From the NCBI GenBank assembly GCA_029959085.1, contig JARWIR010000042.1, positions 3,566,544 to 3,630,543 of the forward strand: 64,000 bases of DNA. The letters are read 5' to 3'. The notes below the pieces were generated by a model that was not told the DNA's origin, searched no databases, and saw only the letters and a program-made list of their open reading frames with translations. Shown here piece after piece: positions 1-12,663 of the stretch (within the stretch, counting starts at the first letter, position 1; each line of letters opens with the position of its first letter). The DNA is from Nemophila menziesii. Its lineage: Eukaryota > Streptophyta > Magnoliopsida > Boraginales > Hydrophyllaceae. The translations under genes and the position numbers were made by a program.

Positions 1-1199
1 GTTACTATAAGATTCGCCATAATCTGTTATGTTAAGGTTGTCTTTTAGTGAATCATTACTCTCCTTGATCTTGAACAGACCCTTTATTATGATATCAACA
101 TTGTAGTTAATTTCTATGATGTTCCAAACTTTATTTTTGTAGAATCCTTTCATCCTAACTTTCTAGATATTCCAACAAGTGAGCAATAAATAATAATATA
201 TGATTAAGTACATACAATTTATTTTGGGTGAGATTCTGTTAATAAAAAAAATAGTAGAAACGACTCAATAATTTTTATTTTTATTCAATTTATTTTGACT
301 TTTATTGTCATTAATATTCGAGGCATTGTGGCTCATAATTGACAAAAGTTAGGTTCCTAACTTTTTGGGTAATTTTGCACATCGTTATGCCCTTTTGATC
401 AATATCCAAATTATGTTTAAAAAATATATAATTTTGTACATATATTATCATTAAAATAATGTTATTAAATTTATGTATTAATTTAATATATATGTATACA
501 TTGATGATTGATAGGTTCGGCATGCAACATCGTGAATGTCGATACAGTTGAATGCTTAGTCGACCTTGTCAGGTAGCCTAGACCCTCGACCAGCCCCTGC
601 GGGGATTTTTGACAGTTTGTCGAAGGTATAATCTAGTCCCTGCTAACTAGTCGAGGATTATACTTTCCTAGCATTCCATATGAGGAAAGCGACAAAAATC
701 CAATCTCGCCTAGTAGGTCTTGTCTACTATGGATACTCATGACATATGATTGATAGAAGGGTTAGTTTTTTTATTCATTTATTATACTCAAATATAATTC
801 TATTAATAAATATATCATCCTGATCCAGTACTCACTTGACCATCAGAGTATTATTGGGAGGTACCCTTCTTGTGGTCCCTAAACTTTTGTCTAATTTCAG
901 ATCTTTACCTTCGGACAACAATAAGTTTGGACAACCATCAGGCATCATGTCAGTTATTTTCAGACCACCTACAAGAGCTCACGTTTTGTATAATCATAAT
1001 CGGCAGGGTATTCCACGTTTTATCAATGATAATATTTTTTTTGTTGTAAATATAGATTATATAAGTAAAATGATTGAGACAATAATAATAGAGCCAATTG
1101 TTGATTGATGCCTATTAAAAAACTTATTTAGAAAAATGTGCCTAGAATAAAATATTTATTGAAAACAGCCTCATCCCAAATTACCCTTATAATTAACAA
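1..1199. other. AT-rich stretch, no gene recognised
   Basis: I see no supported gene here. An open frame at 836-1108 (plus, 90 codons, no ATG at its listed start) has no motif I recognise. Around 540-720 the composition is more balanced and the word TCGAC recurs several times, but I found no clear repeat unit or terminus. Confidence 0.4.
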
Positions 1200-1208
1200 T
1201 TAAAAAAT

Positions 1209-1399
1209 GAGTAATGATATATGTCACCCCTTTTCATGTCACCCTTTTATCACCCTTCTATATATGTGTTCTGATTTCCTTGAATAGAAGATAGAGAAAA
1301 ATTAAATAGGATAGAGAAATCAATTCATTGGTACATGTAGACATACACGTAGGAGGTGATAAAAGGGTGATACAAAAAGGGTGACAAATATCATTACTC
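1209..1399. mobile_element. Mutator-like MITE, 191 bp
   Basis: The element starts with GAGTAATGATAT and ends with the reverse complement ATATCATTACTC. The inverted repeat continues inward with GTCACCC and TATCACC blocks that recur on both ends. It is flanked by a perfect 9-bp direct repeat, TTAAAAAAT, at 1200-1208 and 1400-1408. A 9-bp target-site duplication is typical of Mutator-like transposons, so this is best read as a non-autonomous MULE-derived MITE. There is no coding capacity. The superfamily call rests only on the duplication length and the termini. Confidence 0.8.
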
Positions 1400-1427
1400 T
1401 TAAAAAATAAGAAAAAAATCTAATAAA

Positions 1428-1814
1428 CACACGCGCGCGTCCGTGAATTTTTTTTAAAATCGTCATAACGAATTCAAAAAAAATCAAAAAAAAAAATTAT
1501 ATTTAGATAAATCAAATAAATATTTACGTCTATGATTTTTTTCGAATTTTCTGAATTTTTTTATTTTTTTTATTTTTTTTCGCAGACACGAAATTTCATG
1601 TTTTAAACATGGAATTTCATGTTTATTTCACGGTTTAAAACATGGAATTCCGTGTCTGCGAAAAAAAAATTAAAAAAATTCGAAAAAAATCAAAAAAAAT
1701 TCATTGACGTAAATATTAATTTGCTTTATTCAAAAATACAATTTTTTTAATTTTCTGATTTTTTTTGAATTAGTTATGACGATTTTTAAAAAAAATCACG
1801 GACGCGCGTGTGCG
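1428..1814. mobile_element. Foldback element (long near-complete hairpin)
   Basis: The two halves are inverted copies of each other over most of their length. The outer ends are CACACGCGCGCGTCCGTGA at about 1428 and its counterpart TCACGGACGCGCGTGTGCG at about 1796-1814. The inner arms meet around a core in which the words CATGGAATTTCATG and CGCAGACACG recur in both orientations. A transcript would fold into a stem of roughly 180 bp. It lies directly beside the MITE at 1209-1399. I could not define a target-site duplication, so the transposon class is open. Confidence 0.75.
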
Positions 1815-1823
1815 ATGGAATTA

Positions 1824-1932
1824 GTAGTAGTAGGTGGTGGTGGTGGTGGAGGTGGTGATGGTTGTAGTGGATGTAGTGGTGGTTACATACATGGTGGTTG
1901 TGGTGGTGGTGGTGGTGGTGGTGGTGGTGGTG
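1824..1932. repeat. GGT-rich microsatellite
   Basis: An imperfect run of GGT/GGA/TGT triplets follows the foldback element directly. It produces a Gly-rich open frame at 1776-1961 that I do not regard as a gene, because the frame is explained by the triplet repeat. Confidence 0.8.
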
Positions 1933-1935
1933 AAG

Positions 1936-3194
1936 AAAGAAGTACTCTATTATTTGTTTAATATTTAAAAATTAATATTGTATTAAAATAAAATAATATA
2001 TTTAATAATAAGGGCAGTAAAAACATAGAAAATATAAAAGGGATGTTTTCTATAAATATTTACTTCATTAGGCATTTTTTTATAAAATAGATTATTGAAG
2101 ACATAAAAGAACAATTAAATAGTTTAATGGAGATGTTATCAACAATAACCTCATAATATATAGTTATAAGATATTATAAAAGTTTATAATATTATACTAG
2201 TTTATGTGAATTTGTAATGATTCGTAAATTTAGAACAAATCTAATTATTATTTTAAATAAAATGATATGTCATGGAACTATTTAAAAAATTTAATATATT
2301 AGAAAATATTAGAAACATTATCTTCAACATCAAATTCTTTAACTCGATCTTTCTAACACTATCATTGATTTCATTTTTTACATATTTTATACATCAACTT
2401 GAATAATTTTATTTTACAACTGTAATGATATTTTATTAAATTTAATATAAATTATTTCTATTAATATAAAAATTTATTTAAAAAATTCTGGATTTTAAAT
2501 TTTCAAATAAAAATATAAAAAGAACCTTTTGGTACTACATATACTTTTAATTGTTTTAGGTGCACATATGAATACAAGTTTAAGGATTATAAACATACAA
2601 ACATAGATGAATAATTTAATCAAATTTTTAAATCAGATTGAGAGTTACAAATGATACTGTTAGTGGATTATTTACATTTCCAAATCAAAAAGTTGAACTT
2701 ATTTTTAATATAAACTATTAACAAAAATTATCATTCTCAATTATTGTGGATTTAAAAGATAGTTAGTTGTTCTAAGCATGCTACAACTAGGCATCAGTTA
2801 ACCCATCTTGACGGACTAACGCACAGAGATAGTTAGTTATCCCAATCCCACAACATGTTTTCAAAATCTAAGATTTGGGTCATCAAACTTACACCTATCC
2901 CGGACAAATCCTGGAGCATCCCCAAAAATTACCAAGGCAGCCAAGGGCAGATCTGATCTATCAAAAGGATAGACAAAGCATAAAGAAGCAATAATAAATA
3001 AAGAAGCAATAATAAATAATGAAGACAAAATATGAGAGCACTAGGGGATGCAACAAAAGTCAAATAAAAATGAAATTCTGATTGTCAATAAACATAGCAA
3101 ACTAAGATGCAACACTCAAACCTTAAAAAGCATATACCGCTTCATAAATACTTTGATAAAACACGAAAAACGAGAGAATAAACTAAGATTTCTC
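1936..3194. other. AT-rich intergenic, 3' flank of the NAC alpha gene
   Basis: No gene or transposon end was recognised. The part from about 3000 to 3194 is the likely 3' untranslated region of the minus-strand NAC alpha gene, since it continues from its stop codon. I could not place a polyadenylation site with confidence. Confidence 0.4.
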
Positions 3195-4479
<1,285 letters not shown>

Positions 4480-4777
4480 GATTTGTAGTTGCTACTGTGT
4501 GTTGTGTGAGAGTGAGGAAGAAGAAAGGGAGGCAGGCGAAGATAAGTTCAGACAAAGGGGTTTTGAGGTATGATGTTTCCACCGCAAACAATTTGGGTTA
4601 ATGTACATAAAAGCCCTCATCCAACTCAAAGCCCATTTGCCGAAGAGAAAAAGAAAAGGCCCATTCACTAAAAAGAATTTCAAAGGCCAAAAAGTGAAAA
4701 ATATCTCAAAATAATGTATGATGGTTGTCACTATTGGTGGGCTTAACTATCTTTGTCCTTTTTTTTAGTAGAATGCA
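4480..4777. other. 5' flank and promoter region of the NAC alpha gene
   Basis: This is the upstream side of the minus-strand NAC alpha gene. An open frame at 4492-4731 runs on the same strand but has no family signature and overlaps the expected 5' untranslated region. No TATA box was clear enough to call. Confidence 0.4.
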
Positions 4778-4785
4778 TCTTTACC

Positions 4786-6422
4786 CGGTAATAACAATAT
4801 AAAAGAGATAAGGACTTAATGCAATTAGATAATAGATATAATATAAGAGAAGCTTAAGTCCTACTAGCAATCTCTGATAGTGATAAATTAGATGATTCTA
4901 GACATACGGGTGATTTTGTGTTTTCGTGTTAGTGTAGATTCTATAATCACCCTAGATCATTCTCATGTAGATAATGGTTATTCTTCGATGCTAAGGACCT
5001 CTCCCGAGTGGTACCTACAACGCTTTCAAACACATAAATACTAACCTTATTAACTATCCAGTTAGTCAAGACCTCCTAGTCCAATAAGAAACACCAAACG
5101 TCTATATACTAGTTCTATATTTTGACCCTTCCAGGATGATAGCCAAAATACAAATTCAACCTAATACTTGATTAAGATAAACGCTTGAACTTAGCACACA
5201 AGTATATAGCCAACGAAAAATAAACCATTATTTCAACACAATTATCCCAATATACAAAAAATCATCTAAGATCCATACATTTAACAATTCTCAAGCTATG
5301 CGGCTTTAAATTTATAATGAAAAATCTAAAATACAAGGTTCATAATGGTCATATTCAATACAATAATGAAAAAGTAAAGAAAAATACACTAAGAACTGAA
5401 AGATTCAGCTACTGGAAGTGATGGAATAATGAAACCCTTGCCTTTCCTTTTCTCTCCAAGCGTGTGAATTACGTCATAAAAATGTGTAACTCTTATTTTG
5501 ATCCAAAAATCTGATATATTAAGTGTGGAAAACATTTTTGGAAAGTGTGAGACCCATTTGGGTGTCAAGTTGACCCAAAAACATTTTTAATGAATCTGAA
5601 TTGGTTCGAGCCACCGTAGAATCAATATCATAACTTTATCATCTTAACTCCAAATTGCGAACTGTCACCTTTCAGACACTCCTAACTAAAAGGACTATCT
5701 TGAACTCCACCGAATGTGTGTCTTGACTTTCTCAAGTTGACTTCACAATTTTATTGGTAAATCTACTCGGCCTTCAAAAGTGACTTTTTTATCCTTTCAC
5801 ACCTTGAGTTGGGGTTGACCTTAACTTTTTGTCTTCTATTCATCATCTCGGTGTCTTGTATCATCCAAGTACCTAGTAGCTACACACTAGCACACAATCA
5901 GTAGACAAAAGCTCCAAAAGTAACGGAAGAAATCACAATATGTCAAAAATTAGAGAAAAAAATCATAAAATGATACCTCGTGATACTATAAATCTATTGC
6001 GAAATACGAGACATCATATAGTTACTTTTTTTTTGGTTCCTACTTTCTCCGGTCCAATTTTTTTGCCATTGTAACCAAATAAGCTTTCTTTTTTTGGTCA
6101 ATCGTATTTTCGTGATATTGCTTTTCACTCCAACAAGTAAAATGTAGTTGATTTCTAGGGATGGCAATGGTTCAAATATTATCCGTAACTGGTGGATATC
6201 CGATCCGATAAAAAATCCGTTAGTGGAACCGATGGTGCATCCATGAGGGTTTTATTATCACAAAAGGTAACCGGTGGATTATGCATTAGGATTTGGTTTT
6301 TTACAATAATCTGACGGATAATCCGAAATCCGAATAAAATGTACAAAATAAAAAATAAAAATATATATACTATATATAAAGTTATTCTGTATTTACAAAT
6401 TCTATACATAATATCGATCAGA
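4786..6422. repeat. 1.6-kb direct repeat, copy 1
   Basis: This segment recurs at 10706-12339 in the same orientation with only scattered single-base and small length differences (about 99 percent identity by eye). It holds no gene that I recognise. It ends inside a hAT element that is complete in copy 2; after GATCAGA the two copies diverge abruptly. Copy 1 starts just inside the proposed Helitron 5' end. Confidence 0.9.
6155..6422 (+). mobile_element. hAT-like element, 5' fragment
   Basis: It begins TAGGGATGGCAATGG, preceded by TTGATTTC, exactly like the complete element at 12072-12663. It is cut off at about 6422, where unrelated sequence begins, so the right terminus is missing. A minus-strand open frame at 6179-6409 inside it is not a gene. 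Confidence 0.8.
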
Positions 6423-8940
6423 ACAATGAATCGAAGAACCCAAATTAAGGTAATATCGATATAATTTAACCTAATCTCATCACTTTTACAAATTTTCAGT
6501 TTATTTTATTTTAAACAGATCCTACAATGTCCATTGTTATGATAGTTGGAAGCCTTTGTACCGTATGAGAAGTACTATCATCAACTGGGGCGAAGAACCC
6601 AAATTAAGGTAAAAAATTATTTTCTATTTTAAACAAATCCGACAATGGCCATTATTATGATCGTTGGAAGCCTTTGTATCAAGTACTATCATCAACCGGG
6701 GCAAAGAACCCAAATTATTACCCATTTTGATGAGATTTTTTATATAAATATATCTAACATTTCCTTTTGAATTTTTGCAGGGTTATACCTAAAACACTTA
6801 CGCCTAGAGGTAATTGGGTTTTTCTTATATTTTTATTTAATGAGTTGTTAACTTAAGAGATAAATTAAATTTATTTACGGGTTTAAACTATGAATCTTGA
6901 GCGTGAGAAGTTTAATTGATTAATTTTTAAAATTTAAGACTAAAAGGAGTATTAAGTGGTTCATATTATTAATTAAATGATAATCAGATTACAGGGGATT
7001 CTATTGGAGAAGTGAGAGTTGTGTCTGGCATGCTATGTCAAATAATGGCCATTATTTGAATCGTGCTAAAGGTGTTCAGTCAAATGTCTGAGAGACTAAA
7101 GGTACACCACTTATCCAACGATAATGTAATAGTAATACACATTGACAGGACAAAAGTGCATAACACAAGGATGGACGGTGCAAACATGCAAATTTTGATA
7201 ATTTAGGGCCTGATAGTGCAATTTTAGATAATATAGGGATCATTTTTTAAATTTTTGATAATATTAGGACATATATTGCAATCTAGGATGATAAAAAAGA
7301 CCAGTAGTTACAATTTTGGCTAATACAGGGAGCAAAAGTGCAATTATTGATAGTATAGGGAGAGAAAGCGCAATTTTTTATAATGTAGGGAGAGAAAGTG
7401 CAAACTCCATTAAACCGCGTCTCTTAAACTTAAAGTCAACAATGTACTAGGAAAACGAGGTTCTTTGTATACACGAGTGGTCAGTGGTTGTTATACACAA
7501 GCTGCTTTGTTTGTTAATCTCAAATTATATAGAGAGGGAGAATGTTGAAAGGATTAGTAAAAGGAAACCTGGTGAAGTGGTAACTCTTTTTGTACAAGTT
7601 TTAAGATCCATACTCAACTTGAAGTTTCATTATATTATTTGACTGTGGATTTACTTACATGTAGTTACCACCACATGAACCTGAAGTAGTTCTTATAGCT
7701 GTGAACCATTTTATCCAAGTTTGTTCTTTTACAATTAAAAGCGCTTAAATATATGGATTACTATAAATTTGAAATTAAAGGAAAATGATGTCTTTATATA
7801 TTAAGTTTTCTAGCTTTACTCATGCCCTAAGATATTCATGTTATCTCATCTCTCATTCTTTTGTATGACAGAAACATAAGGGTGATATTACAGTCATCGA
7901 TGTCTCTGTCAAGATACAGAGCTCTTGAACACACGTAGGTATCAAAAATCAAACTTTACTTTTGAAAGCTCATGTAGATGAATCACATGAGGTGATGTGA
8001 ATGATACAGTTTAAAAATATCCTCACTTACTGCTTGGATTTTGTAATTTCAATCTTCAAGGTATAAATTTGGCGTATATTATATTATTATGCAAAAATTG
8101 CACCATAGGTCCCTATAGCATGAAAATTGTACTATAGGTCCATACATTTATATTACTATGCAAAATTGCACTATAGGTTCCTATTGTATGAGAAAAGTTT
8201 CTATTTTGGACAGTAGGTGTTTTTACTGTAGGGACCAATAGTGTAATTTTTGCATAATATAAGGTCTGATAGTGTAACTTTGCATAATATACAAACCTAT
8301 AGTGGTCTATACAGTACTATAATAGGCGCACATAATGAAAGCAAGCTTAAATTTTTAGGGGTCGTAGGAGGGCTGAAAATGCAAACTTTAGAAGCATTGT
8401 GGTTGAATTGTTGAATAAAGATATTACAAGGAATATGGATATAAACAACAAATTTGTAGGGACTAAACTGCAAAATCAGGTAACAAATGGTGTTCTTTGG
8501 GATAATTGTAATGGTACAGGTACATGTACAGTTTGCTCACAGTATTATGAAAACAGATAACACTTTTCAGGCTAAGAGATACAACGCCTGACCAGCTGCT
8601 TGCGTATATCTAAAGTTATATACTTCAAGGAATTAGATACAAAACCTTTTATGTGAAGCCTACTCCTAATTTTTAGGGTTTTTTCCGTCTCTCTTTCTTT
8701 CTTTTATCAAGTAAGCTCGATTTTTAAATTCCTTCATTCTCTTTAATTCATTTACTATATATAAATCTGTATATATCATTGATTTTGTTTTGTTTGAATA
8801 AAGTTTGTTTTTCTTTTAATTGGATTATGTACATTTTATTATTTATTCAAGGGAGGAGGCAAAGAAATAGAATTATGAAACTCAGGACGCAAAAGTAGGC
8901 CTGATTTTGAGGATTTGCCTAAATCCATTCAGAGGTAATT
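6423..8940. other. Helitron interior with short imperfect repeats, no gene
   Basis: At about 6500-6610 and 6620-6720 a unit of roughly 110 bp occurs twice in tandem, with shared words such as GTTGGAAGCCTTTGTA and AAGAACCCAAATTA. At 7165-7415 a motif of the form GTGCAATTTTnnATAATATAGGGAG recurs at roughly 30-bp spacing. At 8090-8290 blocks like TTGCACTATAGGTTCCTAT recur. Such blocks are common in non-coding plant DNA. No open frame here has a recognisable product. Confidence 0.5.
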
Positions 8941-8946
8941 AAATTT

Positions 8947-9320
8947 TTGTGGTTGATTTTTATTTATCTATTTTTTTATAATTTTGTAGAAAGCTGGAGA
9001 AATTGTGATATGGTAATTTATAGGAAAACAACTGCTTCATACAGAGACTGGGAGTCGAGAAAAAGTAGAGTTGAAAGATTGCAAATATTATACAATAATA
9101 TGACCATGCAGGAAGAATTACAAGACTATAGTATTCTGATTTTATTTTACTTTTTTGTTCTGTGTAGAGTTATTGATAGGTGGAATATTTTCATAAAATG
9201 TATAGAAAAAGAAAGGTTAGGCTAGATGAGATTGTAAATCCAACTTCAAGATCAGCTTATAAGTGGCGTCAAGAACGAAAGAGACAAACAAATATCTCTA
9301 ATTTCTCATGTAACTAGGAA
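8947..9320 (+). pseudogene. Possible captured coding fragment inside the Helitron
   Basis: A 92-codon open frame (8947-9225) is followed by a second readable stretch at about 9200-9318 in another frame, containing RSAYKWRQERKRQTNIS. The charged, non-repetitive composition is unlike the surrounding DNA, and a pyrimidine-rich leader-like stretch lies at about 8680-8710. It could be exon debris captured by the Helitron or the decayed N-terminus of a Helitron protein. I do not recognise a family, and the call is weak. Confidence 0.25.
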
Positions 9321-9949
9321 ATGTATTTTTCAGGATGAGGTTTTTATTTGTTATTAATACATTTTGTATATGGAACTTAAGATATTAATTAATCCACGGC
9401 TGATAGTTTATATTGAGAATCTAAAAAATTATAGATTTAGTAGGTGCAAATGTTCAAATTGAGTTTTGTTTTTGCGTTCCCCACATTGTTGGTAATTCGT
9501 TTAGTTGGAGAAGGAAAGATAGACATTTTTTTTATTCACAGCTGATGATGAATTTTTGGATCAATTTTAGAAAAATGAAATGGCCTTCCAATATAATGGA
9601 AAAAAAATATATGGGTTGGGAAATTGTGGAACTTTTAGGTTGAAAATCAGAAAATTTCAAAATTATTTATTATGTTAAAATTATTATTCAAGACCGAGAG
9701 CGGCTTGGTGGAAAGGTGGGTCTGAAGAGATTTCTCTTTTTTTTGCTATGTTCCAATGCGAGTGTGAAGAGATGGGTTTTTGGTTTTATCATATTTTATT
9801 GTTTTCTTTTTTAAACTAACCAAAAAAAAAGTTTCACTGTTTTTCAACGTTTACTTTTTCTTTTCTTTTTATGTTCAGAAATATTTTAACGTTTCATGTT
9901 GGAAACTTTTTTTTAATCTTAAAATTTATTATTTATTAATTTTTGAAAG

Positions 9950-10135
9950 TTAAAATTGGAAGTATAATGGGAAATAAAAATCGGATAAAAACGGGAAATT
10001 TTGGAAATTTTAATGTAGTTTCAATTTTGATCCGATTTTTTGAAAAATCGGAAAATTAAAAATCTATTCTGAAATCGGACTTTTCGGATTAGAAAAATCG
10101 GAAATTTTGGATCTGATTTCCACCCCTAGCAGGGA
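9950..10135. repeat. hAT-like terminal fragment (AAATCGG-rich)
   Basis: The stretch carries alternating blocks such as AAAAATCGGAAATTTTGG and ends GATCTGATTTCCACCCCTA at about 10132. This is the same kind of end as in the hAT-like elements at 42945-47910 and 58199-59792. Only one terminus could be found, so it is probably truncated. Confidence 0.5.
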
Positions 10136-10424
10136 CATTAAAGCAGCCAAACACAGCTACTTTATCGCCGAGGTGGAGGAGGTTTGTTATGAGATATGAA
10201 AGGTAATTGGGTCAATAAGAATTTACATTTATATAGATAAAAGATGAACGCGTGGTTAGATGGAATCTCAGTCACATGGAAAAAATTATCATAATTTAAA
10301 CACGAATGTGCACCATATTTAAATTATATACTAATTTTTTTATAATTATCAAATAGACAGTTTGTCGTTCAGGTTCCTCACATTGGTCGATATGAGTGAA
10401 ATGTATAGACACACATAGAAGATG

Positions 10425-10540
10425 GTAATTAACCTTAACCTTAACTTTAGTCTTTACATTAACCTTAACCTTTATCTTAAACTTAACCATAACCCTTAAC
10501 CCTTTAGCCTAAACCTCAATCCCTTAAACTTAACCGGAAA
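10425..10540. repeat. Degenerate TTAACC / CCTAAA-like array
   Basis: The plus strand reads as an irregular run of TTAACC, CTTAAC and CCCTTAA words with one CCTAAAC word. It superficially resembles telomere repeats, but the unit is not the plant telomere unit (TTTAGGG). A minus-strand open frame rich in Lys and Val (10296-10490) is a product of this array and not a gene. Confidence 0.6.
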
Positions 10541-10705
10541 AAAATAACATTTTGATACGAATAAGATTTGTTGATCAAGAAAAATCATTTTATCGGGTAA
10601 AGCCAGTTTTGTGCATTCTTAAACATTTCCTAAGCAAAACTTGAAAGTGTGCAATAAACTGAATTTTTATATTTCACAGTGCCTTAAGGCACGGGCTATA
10701 CCTAG

Positions 10706-12339
10706 TAATAATATAAAAGAGATAAGGACTTAATGCAATTAGATAATAGATATAATATAATAGAAGCTTGAGTCCTACTAGCAATCTCTGATAGTGATAA
10801 ATTAAATGATTCTAGACATACGGGTGATTTTTTGTTTTCGTGTTAGTGTAGATTCTATAATCACCCTAGATCATTCTCATGTAGATAATGGTTATTCTTC
10901 GATGCTAAGGACCTCTCCCGAGTGGTACCTACAACGCTTTCAAACACATAAATACTAACCTTATTAACTATCCAGTTAGTCAAGACCTCCTAGTCCAATA
11001 AGAAACACCAAACGTCTATATACTAGTTCTATATTTTGACCCTTCCAGGATGATAGCCAAAATACAAATTCAACCTAATACTTGATTAAGATAAACGCTT
11101 GAACTTAGCACACAAGTATATAGCCAACGAAAAATAAACCATTATTTCAACACAATTATCCCAATATACAAAAAATCATCTAAGATCCATACATTTAACA
11201 ATTCTCAAGCTATGCGGCTTTAAATTTATAATGAAAAATCTAAAATACAAGGTTCATAATGGTCATATTCAATACAATAATGAAAAAGTAAAGAAAAATA
11301 CACTAAGAACTGAAAGATTCAGCTACTGGAAGTGATGGAATAATGAAACCCTTGCCTTTCCTTTTCTCTCCAAGCGTGTGAATTACGTCATAAAAATGTG
11401 TAACTCTTATTTTGATCCAAAAATCTGATATATTAAGTGTGGAAAACATTTTTGGAAAGTGTGAGACCCATTTGGGTGTCAAGTTGACCCAAAAACATTT
11501 TTAATGAATCTGAATTGGTTCGAGCCACCGTAGAATCAATATCATAACTTTATCATCTTAACTCCAAATTGCGAACTGTCACCTTTCAGACACTCCTAAC
11601 TAAAAGGACTATCTTGAACTCCACCGAATGTGTGTCTTGACTTTCTCAAGTTGACTTCACAATTTTATTGGTAAATCTACTCGGCCTTCAAAAGTGACTT
11701 TTTTATCCTTTCACACCTTGAGTTGGGGTTGACCTTAACTTTTTGTCTTCTATTCATCATCTCGGTGTCTTGTATCATCCAAGTACCTAGGAGCTACACA
11801 CTAGCACACAATCAGTAGACAAAAGCTCCAAAAGTAACGGAAGAAATCACAATATGTCAAAAATTAGAGAAAAAACCATAAAATGATACCTCGTGATACT
11901 ATAAATTTATTGCGAAATACGAGACATCATATAGTTACTTTTTTTTTGGTTCCTACTTTCTCCGGTCCAATTTTTTTGCCATTGTAACCAAATAAGCTTT
12001 CTTCTTTTGGTCAATCGTATTTTCGTGATATTGCTTTTCACTCCAACAAATTAAAATGTAGTTGATTTCTAGGGATGGCAATGGTTCAAATATTATCCGT
12101 AACTGGTGGATATCCGATCCGATAAAAAATCCGTTAGTGGAACCGATGGTGCATCCATGAGGGTTTTATTATCACAAAAGGTAACCGGTGGATTATGCAT
12201 TAGGATTTGGGTTTTTACAATAATCTGACTGATAATCCGAAATCCGAATAAAATGTACAAAATAAAAAATAAAAATATATATGTACTATATATAAAGTAA
12301 TTCTGTATTTACAAATTCTATACATAATATCCGATCAGA
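10706..12339. repeat. 1.6-kb direct repeat, copy 2
   Basis: This is the partner of 4786-6422. It starts immediately after the CTAG of the Helitron 3' end with TAATAATATAAAAGAG, lacking the first bases of copy 1. Its 3' portion continues uninterrupted into the complete hAT element, so copy 2 preserves the arrangement that is broken in copy 1. Confidence 0.9.
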
Positions 12340-12663
12340 TAAATTTATTACATACATAAAGTATATAACTGATTATTTTCTAATTTATTACTATATTGCA
12401 TAATACCTATTTATGGTCTTCCAATAATTTTGTTGTTGATTTAGAATTTTAAAAATATTTTATTAGATTATGTTATTGAAAGTCTATTAAACGATTGCGG
12501 ATGCGGATTAACCACGAATAAACCGCATCCGCCGCGGATACCGATTTAGTATATAAATTCTAAAATTCGATGGTTAATGGATACAGATTTGGTTATCATT
12601 TTTCTTAATGGATGTGGATGTGGTTATGCTATTTTTCGTGGATATTGATCTGTTGCCATCCCT
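12072..12663 (+). mobile_element. hAT-family non-autonomous element, complete
   Basis: Terminal inverted repeats are TAGGGATGGCAA at the left and TTGCCATCCCTA at the right. They are flanked by an 8-bp direct repeat, TTGATTTC. The 8-bp target-site duplication and the YARNG-type terminus fit hAT. The length is about 590 bp with no transposase. Internally, words such as GGATATCCGATCCG at the left are matched by GTGGATATTGATC at the right. Confidence 0.85.

Larger units (their letters stand above)
4778..10705 (+). mobile_element. Helitron, non-autonomous; 3' end firm, 5' end tentative
   Basis: The 3' end is well supported. A perfect palindrome GTGCCTTAAGGCAC (10679-10692) is followed after 9 nt by CTAG (10702-10705) and then T, matching the plant Helitron end of a hairpin about 10 nt before CTRR, inserted before T. 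For the 5' end I propose TC at 4778-4779 preceded by A, leading into an AT-rich TAATAACAATATAAAAGAG stretch that resembles Helitron starts. A second option is near 6414. No Rep/helicase gene is visible, so the element would be non-autonomous. It contains one copy of the 1.6-kb direct repeat, a truncated hAT element and several short imperfect repeats. The sequence after the end is a second copy of the element's own 5' region. Confidence 0.6.

Noticed and set aside
1776..1961. Gly-rich 61-codon open frame
   Set aside because: Explained fully by the GGT microsatellite next to the foldback element.
10425..10540. Interstitial telomere repeat
   Set aside because: The unit is TTAACC-like and irregular, not the plant TTTAGGG unit.
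4786..12339. The 1.6-kb direct repeats as LTRs of one retrotransposon
   Set aside because: No TG...CA termini, no primer-binding site or polypurine tract, and the interior has no gag or pol; a Helitron end adjoins copy 2 instead.
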